Source: Clostridia bacterium
GTDB taxonomy: Bacteria > Bacillota > Clostridia > Christensenellales > Maliibacteriaceae
Direction: 5' to 3'
Assembly: GCA_017431145.1 (NCBI GenBank)
Contig: JAFRLQ010000147.1
Location: 1-36,105 of the forward strand
DNA: 36,105 nucleotides
A program made the translations under genes and the position numbers. Under the pieces are notes generated by a model, which saw only the letters and a program-made list of their open reading frames with translations, did not search any database and was not told the origin of the DNA. Positions 22,399-30,603 of the stretch are shown piece after piece (the stretch's first letter is position 1; every line of letters begins with the position of its first letter).

Positions 22399-23787
22399 AT
22401 GGACAGAATGGATCCGAAAACAGCATATGTCCAGCGTCTGGTAGTCGATTCGCTTCGAACCGCCGAGGTAGTTCGGGGCGTTTTGGTTTTGGCGGCGGTT
22501 TCGGGCGGAAGAGATTCCGTCGTGCTGCTGCACTGCCTGAAGGAACTGCAGCCGCAGTTCGGATACGCTCTGGAAGCGGTCCATGTGGAGCACGGCATGC
22601 GGGGGGACAGCGCGCTCCGCGACGCGGCGTTTACCGAAAAGCTGTGCGAAGGATGGAAGATCCCATGCCGTACGGTGCACGTGGACGTTCCCGCAAGAGT
22701 GTCCGAAACAGGCGAATCACCGGAGCAGGCGGCGCGGAATCTGCGCTACGGCGCGATCCGGAAGACGGCGCGCGCTGCCGGCGCACAGTGGATCGCGACC
22801 GCACATCACGCGGACGACCAGGCGGAAACGATGCTGCTGGGGATCTCGCGGGGAAGCGCAGGCATGCTGCGGGGAATGCGGCAGATCACGCAGGACGCGC
22901 GCGGAAAGATCCTGAGGCCGCTCCTTTTTGCTGAAAGAAGCGATATCGACGGATACGCGGAGGAACAGGGACTCTCCTGGACGGAGGACGAATCGAATGA
23001 CGATCCGTCGTTTGCGCGCAACCGCATCCGACTTGACGTCATGCCGTATCTGAAGGAACGGATGGACCCGAACATCGTACAGCACCTGACGCTGCTTTCG
23101 CAGCGGATGCAGGAGGAAAACGCACTGCTTGAAAAACTGGCGGCGGAATGCGAAACGCGCTGTGTCGTCTGGCGGGGGCCGGAAGACGCGTTTGTTCTGA
23201 ACGGTCTTTCCGCGGAGGACGCCGCACTGGCGAGACGCGTAGCGGAAAACGTTCTCCGGCGTACAGGCTGCGCAAGAGGTGCGCACACCGTCGCGGATAT
23301 CCTAGAACTGTTCCGCATGCAGCCTGGAAAACGTCTTTCCCTGAAGCAGGGGCATGAGGCGCTGCGTGAACGCGGCGGGATCCGGATCAGAAGGATCCGC
23401 GAAACACGGGATACGTGTGTGGAGCTTTCCGTTCCCGGCACGACGCAGACACCGTGGGGAACGGTCCGTATCTCGAAGGCGCAGATCTGCGGGGATCCGA
23501 AAACACAGGGAACCGTGCAGTGGGTGCCGGAGACGGCGGACAGGCTGTACATGAGAATGCCCCGCACTGCGGAGCGGATCGCTCCGATGGGGATGGAAGG
23601 CACAAAACTGGTCAGCGACGTGTTTTCCGATGCAGGCGTGCTTCTTGCGGCACGTGAAGGCTGGCCGGTCATCGCCGACAAAACAGGCCCGGTATGGATC
23701 CCGGGGATCTGTGCGGACAGGCGGCTGAGAGTCAACGCCGGAGAGACGGCATACTTCATCGAATTTTCAGGAAAGGAACACGAGTAA
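22399..23787 (+). CDS. tilS: tRNA(Ile)-lysidine synthase
   Basis: Converts C34 of tRNA-Ile(CAU) to lysidine so that it reads AUA, using ATP and lysine. It has 462 residues from the ATG at 22399. The ATP-binding P-loop is SGGRDS at 35-40, followed by VEHGMRGDSALRDAAF and the TAHHADDQAETMLL motif of the N-type ATPase. The ending RNRIRLDVMPYL of the catalytic part and a C-terminal TilS_C domain (near RMPRTAERIAPMGMEGTKLVSD) are present. No ribosome binding site precedes ATG 22399 or ATG 22408, and a promoter ends at 22388, so the message may be almost leaderless. The frame is open from 22303, but that start lies above the promoter. hpt begins one base after the stop. Confidence 0.92.
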   Translation: MDRMDPKTAYVQRLVVDSLRTAEVVRGVLVLAAVSGGRDSVVLLHCLKELQPQFGYALEAVHVEHGMRGDSALRDAAFTEKLCEGWKIPCRTVHVDVPARVSETGESPEQAARNLRYGAIRKTARAAGAQWIATAHHADDQAETMLLGISRGSAGMLRGMRQITQDARGKILRPLLFAERSDIDGYAEEQGLSWTEDESNDDPSFARNRIRLDVMPYLKERMDPNIVQHLTLLSQRMQEENALLEKLAAECETRCVVWRGPEDAFVLNGLSAEDAALARRVAENVLRRTGCARGAHTVADILELFRMQPGKRLSLKQGHEALRERGGIRIRRIRETRDTCVELSVPGTTQTPWGTVRISKAQICGDPKTQGTVQWVPETADRLYMRMPRTAERIAPMGMEGTKLVSDVFSDAGVLLAAREGWPVIADKTGPVWIPGICADRRLRVNAGETAYFIEFSGKEHE

Positions 23788-23788
23788 C

Positions 23789-24331
23789 ATGCCTTGGAAA
23801 GAATCAATTGAAAGCGTACTGCTGTCAGAGGAGCAGATCCGAAACAGAGTCAGGGAACTTGGCGCAGAGATCACCCGTGACTATGAGGGGAAGAACCTTC
23901 TGGTCGTCGGGATCCTGAAGGGGGCTGCGGTCTTCTTTACGGATTTGACGCGCAACATCGATCTGCCGCTGATCTTTGACTTCATCAGCATCTCAAGCTA
24001 CGGCAATCAGACGGTGTCTTCCGGCGAAGTCAAATTCCTCAAGGACGTGGATCAGCCGATTCAGGGCTACGATGTGCTGATCGTGGAAGATATCGTGGAC
24101 TCGGGAAGAACGCTGAGCTATCTGCGTTCGAACTTCGCCAGCAGAAAGCCGAACTCGATCAAGGTCTGCTGCCTGCTGGACAAGGAAGAACGGCGTGAAG
24201 TGCCGGTCGAAGTGGATTATGTCGGATTCAAGATCCCGGACGCGTTCGTGATCGGCTACGGGCTGGATTACGCGGGGACCTACCGGAATCTTCCCTATAT
24301 CGGGATCCTTTCCCCGAAGGCATATGAATAA
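23789..24331 (+). CDS. hpt: Hypoxanthine phosphoribosyltransferase
   Basis: Purine salvage enzyme that joins hypoxanthine or guanine to PRPP. It has 180 residues. The PRPP-binding signature is VLIVEDIVDSGRTLSYL, and GILKGAAVFFTDL is the N-terminal loop. DYVGFKIPDAFVIGYGLDYA carries the base-binding part near the C-terminus. The start is ATG at 23789, one base after the tilS stop, with a GAAAGGA site inside the tilS end. The tilS-hpt-ftsH order is the usual one in Firmicutes. Nothing unusual is seen. Confidence 0.96.
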   Translation: MPWKESIESVLLSEEQIRNRVRELGAEITRDYEGKNLLVVGILKGAAVFFTDLTRNIDLPLIFDFISISSYGNQTVSSGEVKFLKDVDQPIQGYDVLIVEDIVDSGRTLSYLRSNFASRKPNSIKVCCLLDKEERREVPVEVDYVGFKIPDAFVIGYGLDYAGTYRNLPYIGILSPKAYE

Positions 24332-24376
24332 AAGGCGGTGTCTGTTCCGATAAAACAGACAGAAGGAGGATAGAGC

Positions 24377-26275
24377 TTGAACAATCAGAAAAAGAGAAAC
24401 TACAGGGGGCTGATCTTTTTCTTTCTGCTGCTCGCTGCGGCGATCCTGGTGGCGACTGTTCTTGGCGGCAACAACGGCTCCAAGGCGGTAAAGGAGAACA
24501 TTTCGTATTCTCAGTTTCTGCAGGAGGTCAAAGAGGAGAAGATCGATTCCGTCCTGATCATTGAGAACGATCTGGTCGGCATCTACAAGAACTCCGCGAA
24601 CAAGGAGGCGTTCGAACGCTCTCCGGCGTCCCAGTACGATTTCAAGACATATATTCCCGATACGGACAGTTTCTACGGCGACGTGCGTGCGGTCCTCGGG
24701 GATGAGACGCTGTCGTCTCTTGATTTCGGATTCAACATCAAACTGCAGGCGCCTGCACAGACCGCGTGGTGGCAAATGATCCTGCCGTACGCGGTCGTGA
24801 TCCTGCTTTTGGCAGTCTTCTGGATCTTCATCATCCGGCAGCAGAACAAACAGAACAATTCCATGACGGGATTCGGAAAGTCCACGGCGAGACGGCATCA
24901 GCCGGGCGTGGACAACCAGGTGACTTTTGCCGATGTTGCCGGAGCGGACGAGGAAAAAGAGGAGCTTGCGGAGATCGTGGAGTTCCTGAAGAACCCGAAA
25001 CGGTTCCGCGATCTGGGAGCGCGCATCCCCAAGGGGATCCTTCTCGTAGGGCCTCCCGGAACCGGAAAAACGCTGCTTGCCAAAGCGGTTGCGGGCGAAG
25101 CGAAGGTTCCGTTTTTTTCCATCAGCGGCTCGGACTTCGTGGAGATGTTCGTCGGCGTCGGCGCGTCCCGTGTGAGGAGCCTGTTTGAAGAGGCAAAGAA
25201 GAACCAGCCGAGCATCATCTTTATCGATGAGATCGACGCGGTCGGAAGACACCGCGGCGCGGGACTCGGCGGCGGACACGATGAGCGCGAGCAGACCCTG
25301 AACCAGCTGCTCGTGGAGTTGGACGGCTTAAGCGTCAACCAGGGGATCATCATTATCGCGGCGACGAACCGCGCGGATATCCTGGATCCCGCACTGACGC
25401 GGCCGGGCAGATTTGACAGACAGGTCGTCGTCAACTATCCGGACGTCAAAGGTAGGGAGGAGATCCTGAAAGTCCATGCGAAAAACAAACCGCTGGCACC
25501 GGACGTCAGCCTGGAGACACTTGCAAAGATGACGCCCTGGTCCACAGGTGCGGATCTTGAGAACATCCTCAACGAGGCGGCGATCCTGGCAGCCAGACGC
25601 GCAAAGACCGTGATCACGATGGATGAGGTCATCGAAGCAGTGCAGCGCGTGGAACTGGGACCGGAGAAGAAGAGCAGAAAGGTCACGGAAAAAGACCGTC
25701 AGCTCGTTGCGTATCATGAGGCAGGCCACGCGATCGTAGCCTACAACCTTGAAAACTGCGATCCGGTACAGGAGATCTCGATCATTCCCAGAGGCCTCGC
25801 GGGCGGCTATACCCAGACACTGCCGGACGAGGACACGAGCTTTATGTCCAAGGCGCGCCTGCTTGACCGCATCTGCATGGCGATGGGCGGAAACGCGGCT
25901 GAGGAACTGGTCAACGGCGATGTGACGACAGGCGCTGTAGGTGATCTGAAGACAGCAACGCAGCTTGCGCGCAGCATGGTCACTGAGTACGGCATGAGCG
26001 AGACGATCGGGCACATGTATCTGGGCGGAGACCAGGAGGTGTTCCTGGGAAGAGATTTCTCCCATACCGTGAACTACAGCGACGATGTTGCCGCCGTGAT
26101 CGATGAGGAAGTGCGCAAGATCCTGGAGAACGGATACAGAAAAGCGCTGAATATCCTCAGAACGAACCGTGCGAAACTGGACGAAACGGCGAAACTGCTT
26201 CTGGACCGCGAAAAGATCTCCGGAGACGAATTTGCGGCGATGATGAGCGCTTCCCAGCCTGTGCCCCAGGCGTGA
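24377..26275 (+). CDS. ftsH: ATP-dependent zinc metalloprotease FtsH
   Basis: Membrane-bound AAA+ protease that degrades membrane and regulatory proteins. It has 632 residues. A first span (about 10-30), an external domain (about 31-130) and a second span (about 134-153) are followed by the AAA+ domain, with Walker A GPPGTGKT (225-232), Walker [10 protein letters not shown] (280-288) and an SRH region around [20 protein letters not shown]. The protease domain has HEAGH at 447-451 and third zinc ligand Asp523 in AVGDLKTAT. The start is TTG at 24377, with AAGGAGGA (24363-24370) six bases upstream and no closer ATG. It is the last gene of the tilS-hpt-ftsH operon. Confidence 0.97.
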   Translation: MNNQKKRNYRGLIFFFLLLAAAILVATVLGGNNGSKAVKENISYSQFLQEVKEEKIDSVLIIENDLVGIYKNSANKEAFERSPASQYDFKTYIPDTDSFYGDVRAVLGDETLSSLDFGFNIKLQAPAQTAWWQMILPYAVVILLLAVFWIFIIRQQNKQNNSMTGFGKSTARRHQPGVDNQVTFADVAGADEEKEELAEIVEFLKNPKRFRDLGARIPKGILLVGPPGTGKTLLAKAVAGEAKVPFFSISGSDFVEMFVGVGASRVRSLFEEAKKNQPSIIFIDEIDAVGRHRGAGLGGGHDEREQTLNQLLVELDGLSVNQGIIIIAATNRADILDPALTRPGRFDRQVVVNYPDVKGREEILKVHAKNKPLAPDVSLETLAKMTPWSTGADLENILNEAAILAARRAKTVITMDEVIEAVQRVELGPEKKSRKVTEKDRQLVAYHEAGHAIVAYNLENCDPVQEISIIPRGLAGGYTQTLPDEDTSFMSKARLLDRICMAMGGNAAEELVNGDVTTGAVGDLKTATQLARSMVTEYGMSETIGHMYLGGDQEVFLGRDFSHTVNYSDDVAAVIDEEVRKILENGYRKALNILRTNRAKLDETAKLLLDREKISGDEFAAMMSASQPVPQA

Positions 26276-26298
26276 GAAGCAGACTGAAAAACAACAGG

Positions 26299-26324
26299 AA
26301 GTGCGTATCGGACGATGCGCACTT
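26299..26324 (+). terminator. Intrinsic terminator after ftsH
   Basis: AAGTGCGTATC (26299-26309) pairs with GATGCGCACTT (26314-26324), with one G-U pair, around GGAC, followed by TTTGTTT. Confidence 0.85.
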
Positions 26325-26445
26325 TTTGTTTGGGCGATGTTTTGCCGACGGTGCTGCGAACAGCAGGGAAAAGCGTTAATTTTCCGCCAAAGATGGAGCT
26401 TTCGGATAAAGAAAAAAACAGTTTTTTTCGGGAGTCCCCGCAATT

Positions 26446-26454
26446 TGATATAAT
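26446..26454 (+). promoter_or_regulatory. Extended -10 promoter for the two-component system
   Basis: TGATATAAT at 26446-26454 with no clear -35. The kinase start is about 50 bases downstream. The 170 bases between the ftsH terminator and the kinase otherwise show only A and T runs. Confidence 0.6.
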
Positions 26455-26502
26455 GAAAGCGGACAGGGCTGCCGGCGGGCACGGCAGATTCGGAGGATGA
26501 TG

Positions 26503-27576
26503 ATGAAGGAAAGAAAACCGCTTGGAAAAGTGGCGCTGAACCTGTTGGTCACAGTGGGTTTTCTCGCTGCGGCGATCGGGCTGTCTTTTCTTCTGTCCGA
26601 ACTGTATGACGACAACAACACGTTTGCGATGCCTGTCTTCATTCTGTCCGTCCTTCTGATCGCAAGATACACGGACGGATATGTGTACGGGATCGTTGCG
26701 GCGCTGATCGGAACATTCTGCGTCAATCTTCTTTTCACCTATCCGATCGGCAGATTTGACGTGATCACAGCAGAGTATCCGCTGACGTTCGCCGTGATGT
26801 TCATCGTTTCGATGACCGTCAGCACCATGACGACGACGATCAAACGGGTGGAGAAACTGCGGTTTGAGGCGGACAGGGCGAAGATGAACGCCAACCTGCT
26901 GCGGGCGATCGCGCATGATATCCGCACACCGCTGGCATCGATCAAAGGCGCGAGCTCCGCGCTCATGGACCAGCGTCTCACGGAGAGCAACAAGGAGGAA
27001 CTCATCCGGGGAATCGACAGTGACGCGCAGTGGCTGATCAACATGACGGAGAATCTTCTGACGGTGACGAAAGTCACGGGCGACGACGTGAAACTCCATA
27101 AAAGCGAGGAAGTCCTGGAGGAGATCGTCGGAAGCGCCATTGTACGCTACAGAAAAAACAGCAGATCACTGCCTGTGAACGTCACGATGCCGGACGCGAT
27201 CCTGATCGTTCCGATGGACGCAACGCTGATCGAGCAGGTGCTGATCAATCTGTTTGAAAACGTCACCAATCACGCCAGAGGTGCGACCGCGATATGGGTG
27301 GATATCGTGTCGGAAGGGAAAAACGCGAAGATCAGCGTGGAGGACGACGGCGAGGGGATCCCAGCGGAGCTGATGCCGGAACTGTTTGAGGGAAATGTTC
27401 AGAAAAGCACGCAGCGGCGTGTTGATGATACAAGAAATATGGGGATCGGTCTTTCCGTCTGCCGGACGATCATAAGACTGCACGGCGGAGAAATGGAAGC
27501 TGGGAAAAGCAGCCACGGAGGAGCGGCGGTCCGGTTCCGTCTGCCTTGTGAGGAGGAAGTGGAGAATGTCGAATGA
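26503..27576 (+). CDS. Sensor histidine kinase resembling the C-terminal half of KdpD
   Basis: A 357-residue kinase. Four membrane spans (about 10-32, 43-58, 62-80 and 93-112) form a DUF4118-like block, as in KdpD. A HisKA domain has the phosphorylated His138 in AIAHDIRTPLASIKGASSAL, and a HATPase domain carries NLFENVTNHA (N box), DDGEGIP and GIGLSVCRTII. It lacks the large N-terminal KdpD and USP domains of the roughly 900-residue protein. ATGs at 26497, 26500 and 26503 follow GGAGG (26492-26496); only 26503 gives normal spacing. It overlaps the response regulator by 11 bases. No kdpFABC genes are in the window, so the target may differ from potassium uptake. Confidence 0.88.
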   Translation: MKERKPLGKVALNLLVTVGFLAAAIGLSFLLSELYDDNNTFAMPVFILSVLLIARYTDGYVYGIVAALIGTFCVNLLFTYPIGRFDVITAEYPLTFAVMFIVSMTVSTMTTTIKRVEKLRFEADRAKMNANLLRAIAHDIRTPLASIKGASSALMDQRLTESNKEELIRGIDSDAQWLINMTENLLTVTKVTGDDVKLHKSEEVLEEIVGSAIVRYRKNSRSLPVNVTMPDAILIVPMDATLIEQVLINLFENVTNHARGATAIWVDIVSEGKNAKISVEDDGEGIPAELMPELFEGNVQKSTQRRVDDTRNMGIGLSVCRTIIRLHGGEMEAGKSSHGGAAVRFRLPCEEEVENVE

Positions 27577-28300
27577 GATCAAGCGCAAGATCCTGGTGAT
27601 CGAGGATGATCCGGGGATCTGTACGTTTCTGAAAACAGCACTGACTGCGGAGCGCTATGACGTAATCGTCGTCAATACCGGAAAAGAAGCACTGGAGATG
27701 GTGGGTTCTCACTGCCCGGATTGCATTCTTCTGGATCTCGGCCTTCCGGATATCGACGGGAACGATGTGATCGGCAGGGTGAGAGAGTGGAGCAAGATTC
27801 CGATTATCGTGATCTCGGCGCGGACGATGGAGATGGATAAGGCGCAGGCGCTGGATCTCGGCGCAGATGATTACATCACCAAGCCCTTCGGCACGATCGA
27901 ACTGCTGGCGAGGATACGCACCGCGCTGAGGCATACCCGCACAACGGCCGAGAACAGCCAGATCGCGCTGACGGAGGAATATATAGTCGGCGGCATGCGC
28001 ATCGATTACAGGAAAAACAGAGTCTACATCGACGGAGAGGATGTGCATCTGACGCCCTATGAGTTCAGGATCGTGGCGCTGCTGGGCAAGCACGCGGGAC
28101 GTGTGCTGACATACAAGTATATGCTGACGGAACTGTGGGGACCGTCCGCGGACATGGACAACAAGATCCTGCGCGTTCACATGGCGAGCATCCGCAGGAA
28201 GATCGAAAAGAATCCGAATGAGCCGGTCTACATCTTTACGGAAGTCGGCGTGGGCTACCGCATGGCGGAGCCGGAGGATCTGCAGGAAAGCGAAAACTGA
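27566..28300 (+). CDS. OmpR/KdpE-family response regulator
   Basis: A 244-residue response regulator. The receiver domain (about 8-120) has the acidic pair Asp14/Asp15 in VIEDDPGI, phosphorylation site Asp57 in ILLDLGLPDIDG and Lys106 in ITKPFG. The winged-helix DNA-binding domain (about 145-235) has LTPYEFRIVALLGKHAGRVL and VHMASIRRKIEKNP, then VGVGYRM. The sequence is close to KdpE. The start is ATG at 27566 with AGGAGG nine bases upstream (27551-27556), inside the kinase gene. The gene is followed by a strong terminator, so kinase and regulator form a two-gene operon. Its target promoters cannot be named from the window. Confidence 0.92.
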   Translation: MSNEIKRKILVIEDDPGICTFLKTALTAERYDVIVVNTGKEALEMVGSHCPDCILLDLGLPDIDGNDVIGRVREWSKIPIIVISARTMEMDKAQALDLGADDYITKPFGTIELLARIRTALRHTRTTAENSQIALTEEYIVGGMRIDYRKNRVYIDGEDVHLTPYEFRIVALLGKHAGRVLTYKYMLTELWGPSADMDNKILRVHMASIRRKIEKNPNEPVYIFTEVGVGYRMAEPEDLQESEN

Positions 28301-28314
28301 GCAACGGAACAAAA

Positions 28315-28347
28315 AAAGAAGGCGCTTCAAAGCGAAGCGCCTTCTTT
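28315..28347. terminator. Bidirectional intrinsic terminator
   Basis: AAAGAAGGCGCTTC (28315-28328) pairs perfectly with GAAGCGCCTTCTTT (28334-28347) around AAAGC. It lies between the response regulator and the convergent MFS gene. Confidence 0.9.
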
Positions 28348-28356
28348 GCGTTCGGA

Positions 28357-29553
28357 TCAGTTTTCCATGTTCAGATGCTTCCTCAGAAGCGTCATCGCAA
28401 GGACTGCGCCTGCGATCTGCGTGACGGCAACGAAGAAGAAGCCTACAGTCAGACCGGGAAGGTTGGTCTCTCCTGCGGCGCTCTTTCCGAAAAGGCCTAC
28501 GATCTGGGGACCGAGCGTCATGCCAATCCCGTAGATCGCCTGGAAGAAGCCCATGGCGGTCGCGCGCTTTGCGGGATCGATCTTCAGGATCGCGGCGCTC
28601 ATCAGAAGGCTGGTCGCCATGCCACGCCCGAAGCCGTAGACCAACTGCAGGATATAATAGACGATCAGACTGCGGACGAACGGAACGGCGACGCAGTACA
28701 TGACGCTGATCGAATAGACGATCAGCATGGTCTTGTCGAAGCCGCCGAGCTTTTTTGCGATCTTCGCGGAAAGAGGCGCGGCGAAGATCGCGGGAAGCGT
28801 GATGAGCGTCGTCATGATCGCAAGGTTGGAGGATGTTGCGTTCACGTTGGCCTTGGCAAACGTCGGGGTGAAGCCGTAAACGGTCGCGAAGGAACAGAAC
28901 TGCACCAGGATCATAAGACCCGAAGCGATCAGGAGCATCGGCTCCTTTGCCACACTCAGGAGTTCCGTGACGCGGACGGGACGGCCCGGAAAGTCCTCCT
29001 TCTCCTGTTCTTTCAGGAAGAAGCCCAGGACAAGACCGACGGCGGCGGCTCCCGCAGCAAGGAAGAAGGGAGGCGCGTAAGAACCGGTCCAGTCGGCAAG
29101 ATAGCCGCCGAACAGTGTGGCCACCATCTGTCCGCCGAAGTTGAACGCGTTGGCCATGCCGATGGCGCGCGTTGCCTGCTCCTTGTCATAATAGCTGGAG
29201 TAAAGGATGGAGAAGGGCACCCATGTCGCGGCGGTCACGCCGGCCAGGCCGCGGAAGACGAGCGCGAAACCGGACGCCGGAAGCAGAACGAGTCCGAGCG
29301 CGCTGATCATGCTGGCGACGAGGCCGATGGAGATGAACAGCTTCCGGTTCTTGATCTTGTCCGACAGGATCCCGATCGGGATGCGCAGGCACATCTGGAC
29401 GAAGCCGTAGCTTGCGATGATCGTGCCGGCGATCTGCGTGGAGGAGAACTGATGGATGTAGACCGTGAAGATCGGGGAATAGGTGTAGAGGGAGAACCAG
29501 AACAGCGCGATGACTGCCAGGATCAGCGGGATGCGTTTGCCTTTTGGAAACAT
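28357..29553 (-). CDS. Major facilitator superfamily transporter
   Basis: A 398-residue membrane transporter with 12 predicted spans in two halves of six and a central cytoplasmic loop around residues 188-205 (LKEQEKEDFPGRP). The MFS loop 2-3 signature appears as RIPIGILSDKIKNRKLF (57-73), and the second half has a matching SAKIAKKLGGFDK. The substrate cannot be read from sequence. The start is ATG at 29551-29553 with AGAGGA nine bases upstream (29563-29568). The frame stays open for 263 more codons upstream, but that part is antisense to the neighbouring gene and not protein-like. The gene is divergent from a sugar phosphate isomerase, and an inverted repeat lies in its leader, so a shared sugar signal is possible. 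Confidence 0.88.
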   Translation of the reverse strand: MFPKGKRIPLILAVIALFWFSLYTYSPIFTVYIHQFSSTQIAGTIIASYGFVQMCLRIPIGILSDKIKNRKLFISIGLVASMISALGLVLLPASGFALVFRGLAGVTAATWVPFSILYSSYYDKEQATRAIGMANAFNFGGQMVATLFGGYLADWTGSYAPPFFLAAGAAAVGLVLGFFLKEQEKEDFPGRPVRVTELLSVAKEPMLLIASGLMILVQFCSFATVYGFTPTFAKANVNATSSNLAIMTTLITLPAIFAAPLSAKIAKKLGGFDKTMLIVYSISVMYCVAVPFVRSLIVYYILQLVYGFGRGMATSLLMSAAILKIDPAKRATAMGFFQAIYGIGMTLGPQIVGLFGKSAAGETNLPGLTVGFFFVAVTQIAGAVLAMTLLRKHLNMEN

Positions 29554-29576
29554 AATGATCTGTCCTCTGTTTCTAT

Positions 29577-29593
29577 GTTCACAGGACGTGAAC
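29577..29593. promoter_or_regulatory. Candidate operator in the MFS leader
   Basis: GTTCAC, five bases, GTGAAC: a perfect six-base inverted repeat about 6-22 bases downstream of the expected MFS transcription start. Size and place fit a dimeric repressor site. No regulator gene is adjacent. Confidence 0.4.
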
Positions 29594-29605
29594 GAAATTT
29601 TCTCC

Positions 29606-29614
29606 ATTATAGCA
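29606..29614 (-). promoter_or_regulatory. Extended -10 promoter for the MFS gene
   Basis: TGC (29612-29614) plus TATAAT (29606-29611) on the minus strand; the -35 is poor. Confidence 0.7.
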
Positions 29615-29684
29615 TGGCGTGTGCTCCAAAAAAGAAGAAATCGCAAACGTTTCAGACGGCGGATGTCCATTTTGCCGTCCGATT

Positions 29685-29693
29685 TGCTACAAT
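29685..29693 (+). promoter_or_regulatory. Extended -10 promoter for the sugar phosphate isomerase gene
   Basis: TGCTACAAT (29685-29693) with a poor -35. GACGGC (29655-29660) and GCCGTC (29674-29679) form an inverted repeat over the -35 and spacer region, which could be an operator. Confidence 0.55.
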
Positions 29694-29724
29694 GGAAAAA
29701 AGCAAAAAACAGGAGGCGTCTGCT

Positions 29725-30540
29725 TTGAAATACGGTATCTGTCTGAACATGGCTGCAAAGGATCCCGAAAAGCTCGGGATCTCTCTTCTGCCGCAGATCG
29801 CGGAAGCGGGATATGACTATGTGGAAATGGCTGTGATGAATTCCATGGCGCTCACAAGGGAGGCGTTCAGGGAACGTGTCGCGGCGCCGATCCGGAACAG
29901 CGGGCTTCCGTGTCTCAGGATGAATTCGTTCTGCGGGGCGGACCAGTCCTTTCTGGGAAAAGAAAATCAGAAGCGCGCACTGGAATATACGAAAGAGGCG
30001 CTTGAGCGCGCCGTGATCCTGGGCGCCAGGGTGATCGTGATCGGATCCGGCATCGCTCGCAGCGTGGGACCCGGACAGGATCTCGCAGAGGCGGAGAGGG
30101 AAATGACGGCGTTCTTCCGAGACGCGGCGGATCTGGCGCAGGACGCCGGGATCGAACTTGCACTTGAGGGACTGAACCGGCAGGAGACGAATATGTACTG
30201 CACGATGGATGCAGTGATGCGGCAGGTCGGCGCGGTGGGAAAAGAGAATTTCGGCGCGCTGGTGGACTATTTTCATTTTTCTCTCGGAAACGAAGACCCG
30301 GAGTCGCTGGCCGGGATCGCGGGACAGATCCGACATGTGCATATCGCAAGAATGATCGGGCGGGTGATCCCCGTTATTGCAGCGGAGGACAGAGGATACG
30401 TGCCCTTCCTGCGTGCGCTGCGCCGCGGCGGATACGACAGGACACTGAGCATCGAGGCGAACTGCCAGGGAGATTTCGGCCGGGCGGCAAAGAACGGTCT
30501 GCGCGTACTGAAAGAGATTTGGGAGAACGCTGCCGTTTAA
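29725..30540 (+). CDS. Sugar phosphate isomerase/epimerase (xylose isomerase-like TIM barrel)
   Basis: A 271-residue TIM-barrel protein of the AP endonuclease 2/xylose isomerase-like superfamily. It opens with KYGICLNMAAKDPEKLG. Metal-site positions are visible as LALEGLNRQETN (first Glu), DYFHFS, RHVHIAR (His) and LSIEANCQG (last Glu). ARVIVIGSGIARS sits where family members contact the sugar. The substrate is unknown. The start is TTG at 29725, because AGGAGG (29711-29716) lies eight bases upstream; the apparent ATG-led frames further up cross the promoter. It is divergent from an MFS transporter and ends at a strong terminator, so transporter and isomerase may serve one sugar or sugar acid. 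Confidence 0.87.
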   Translation: MKYGICLNMAAKDPEKLGISLLPQIAEAGYDYVEMAVMNSMALTREAFRERVAAPIRNSGLPCLRMNSFCGADQSFLGKENQKRALEYTKEALERAVILGARVIVIGSGIARSVGPGQDLAEAEREMTAFFRDAADLAQDAGIELALEGLNRQETNMYCTMDAVMRQVGAVGKENFGALVDYFHFSLGNEDPESLAGIAGQIRHVHIARMIGRVIPVIAAEDRGYVPFLRALRRGGYDRTLSIEANCQGDFGRAAKNGLRVLKEIWENAAV

Positions 30541-30550
30541 AAGGGAATAA

Positions 30551-30588
30551 AAGAGCGGATACCGCGCATTTGTGCGGTGTCCGCTCTT
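30551..30588. terminator. Bidirectional intrinsic terminator
   Basis: AAGAGCGGATACCGC (30551-30565) pairs with GCGGTGTCCGCTCTT (30574-30588) with one G-U pair. It lies between the isomerase and the convergent sortase gene. Confidence 0.88.
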
Positions 30589-30603
30589 GCTTTCTGCGTG
30601 TGA

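Noticed and set aside
22202-22426. N-terminal extension of the NUDIX hydrolase
   Set aside because: Cys/Arg-rich, no ribosome binding site, overlaps both divergent promoters.
28375-29724. Long plus-strand frame leading into the sugar phosphate isomerase
   Set aside because: Its first 450 codons are antisense to the MFS gene; the isomerase has its own AGGAGG-TTG start and promoter.
29554-30342. 263-codon N-terminal extension of the MFS transporter
   Set aside because: It is antisense to the isomerase, not hydrophobic or protein-like, and lies above the MFS promoter and ribosome binding site.
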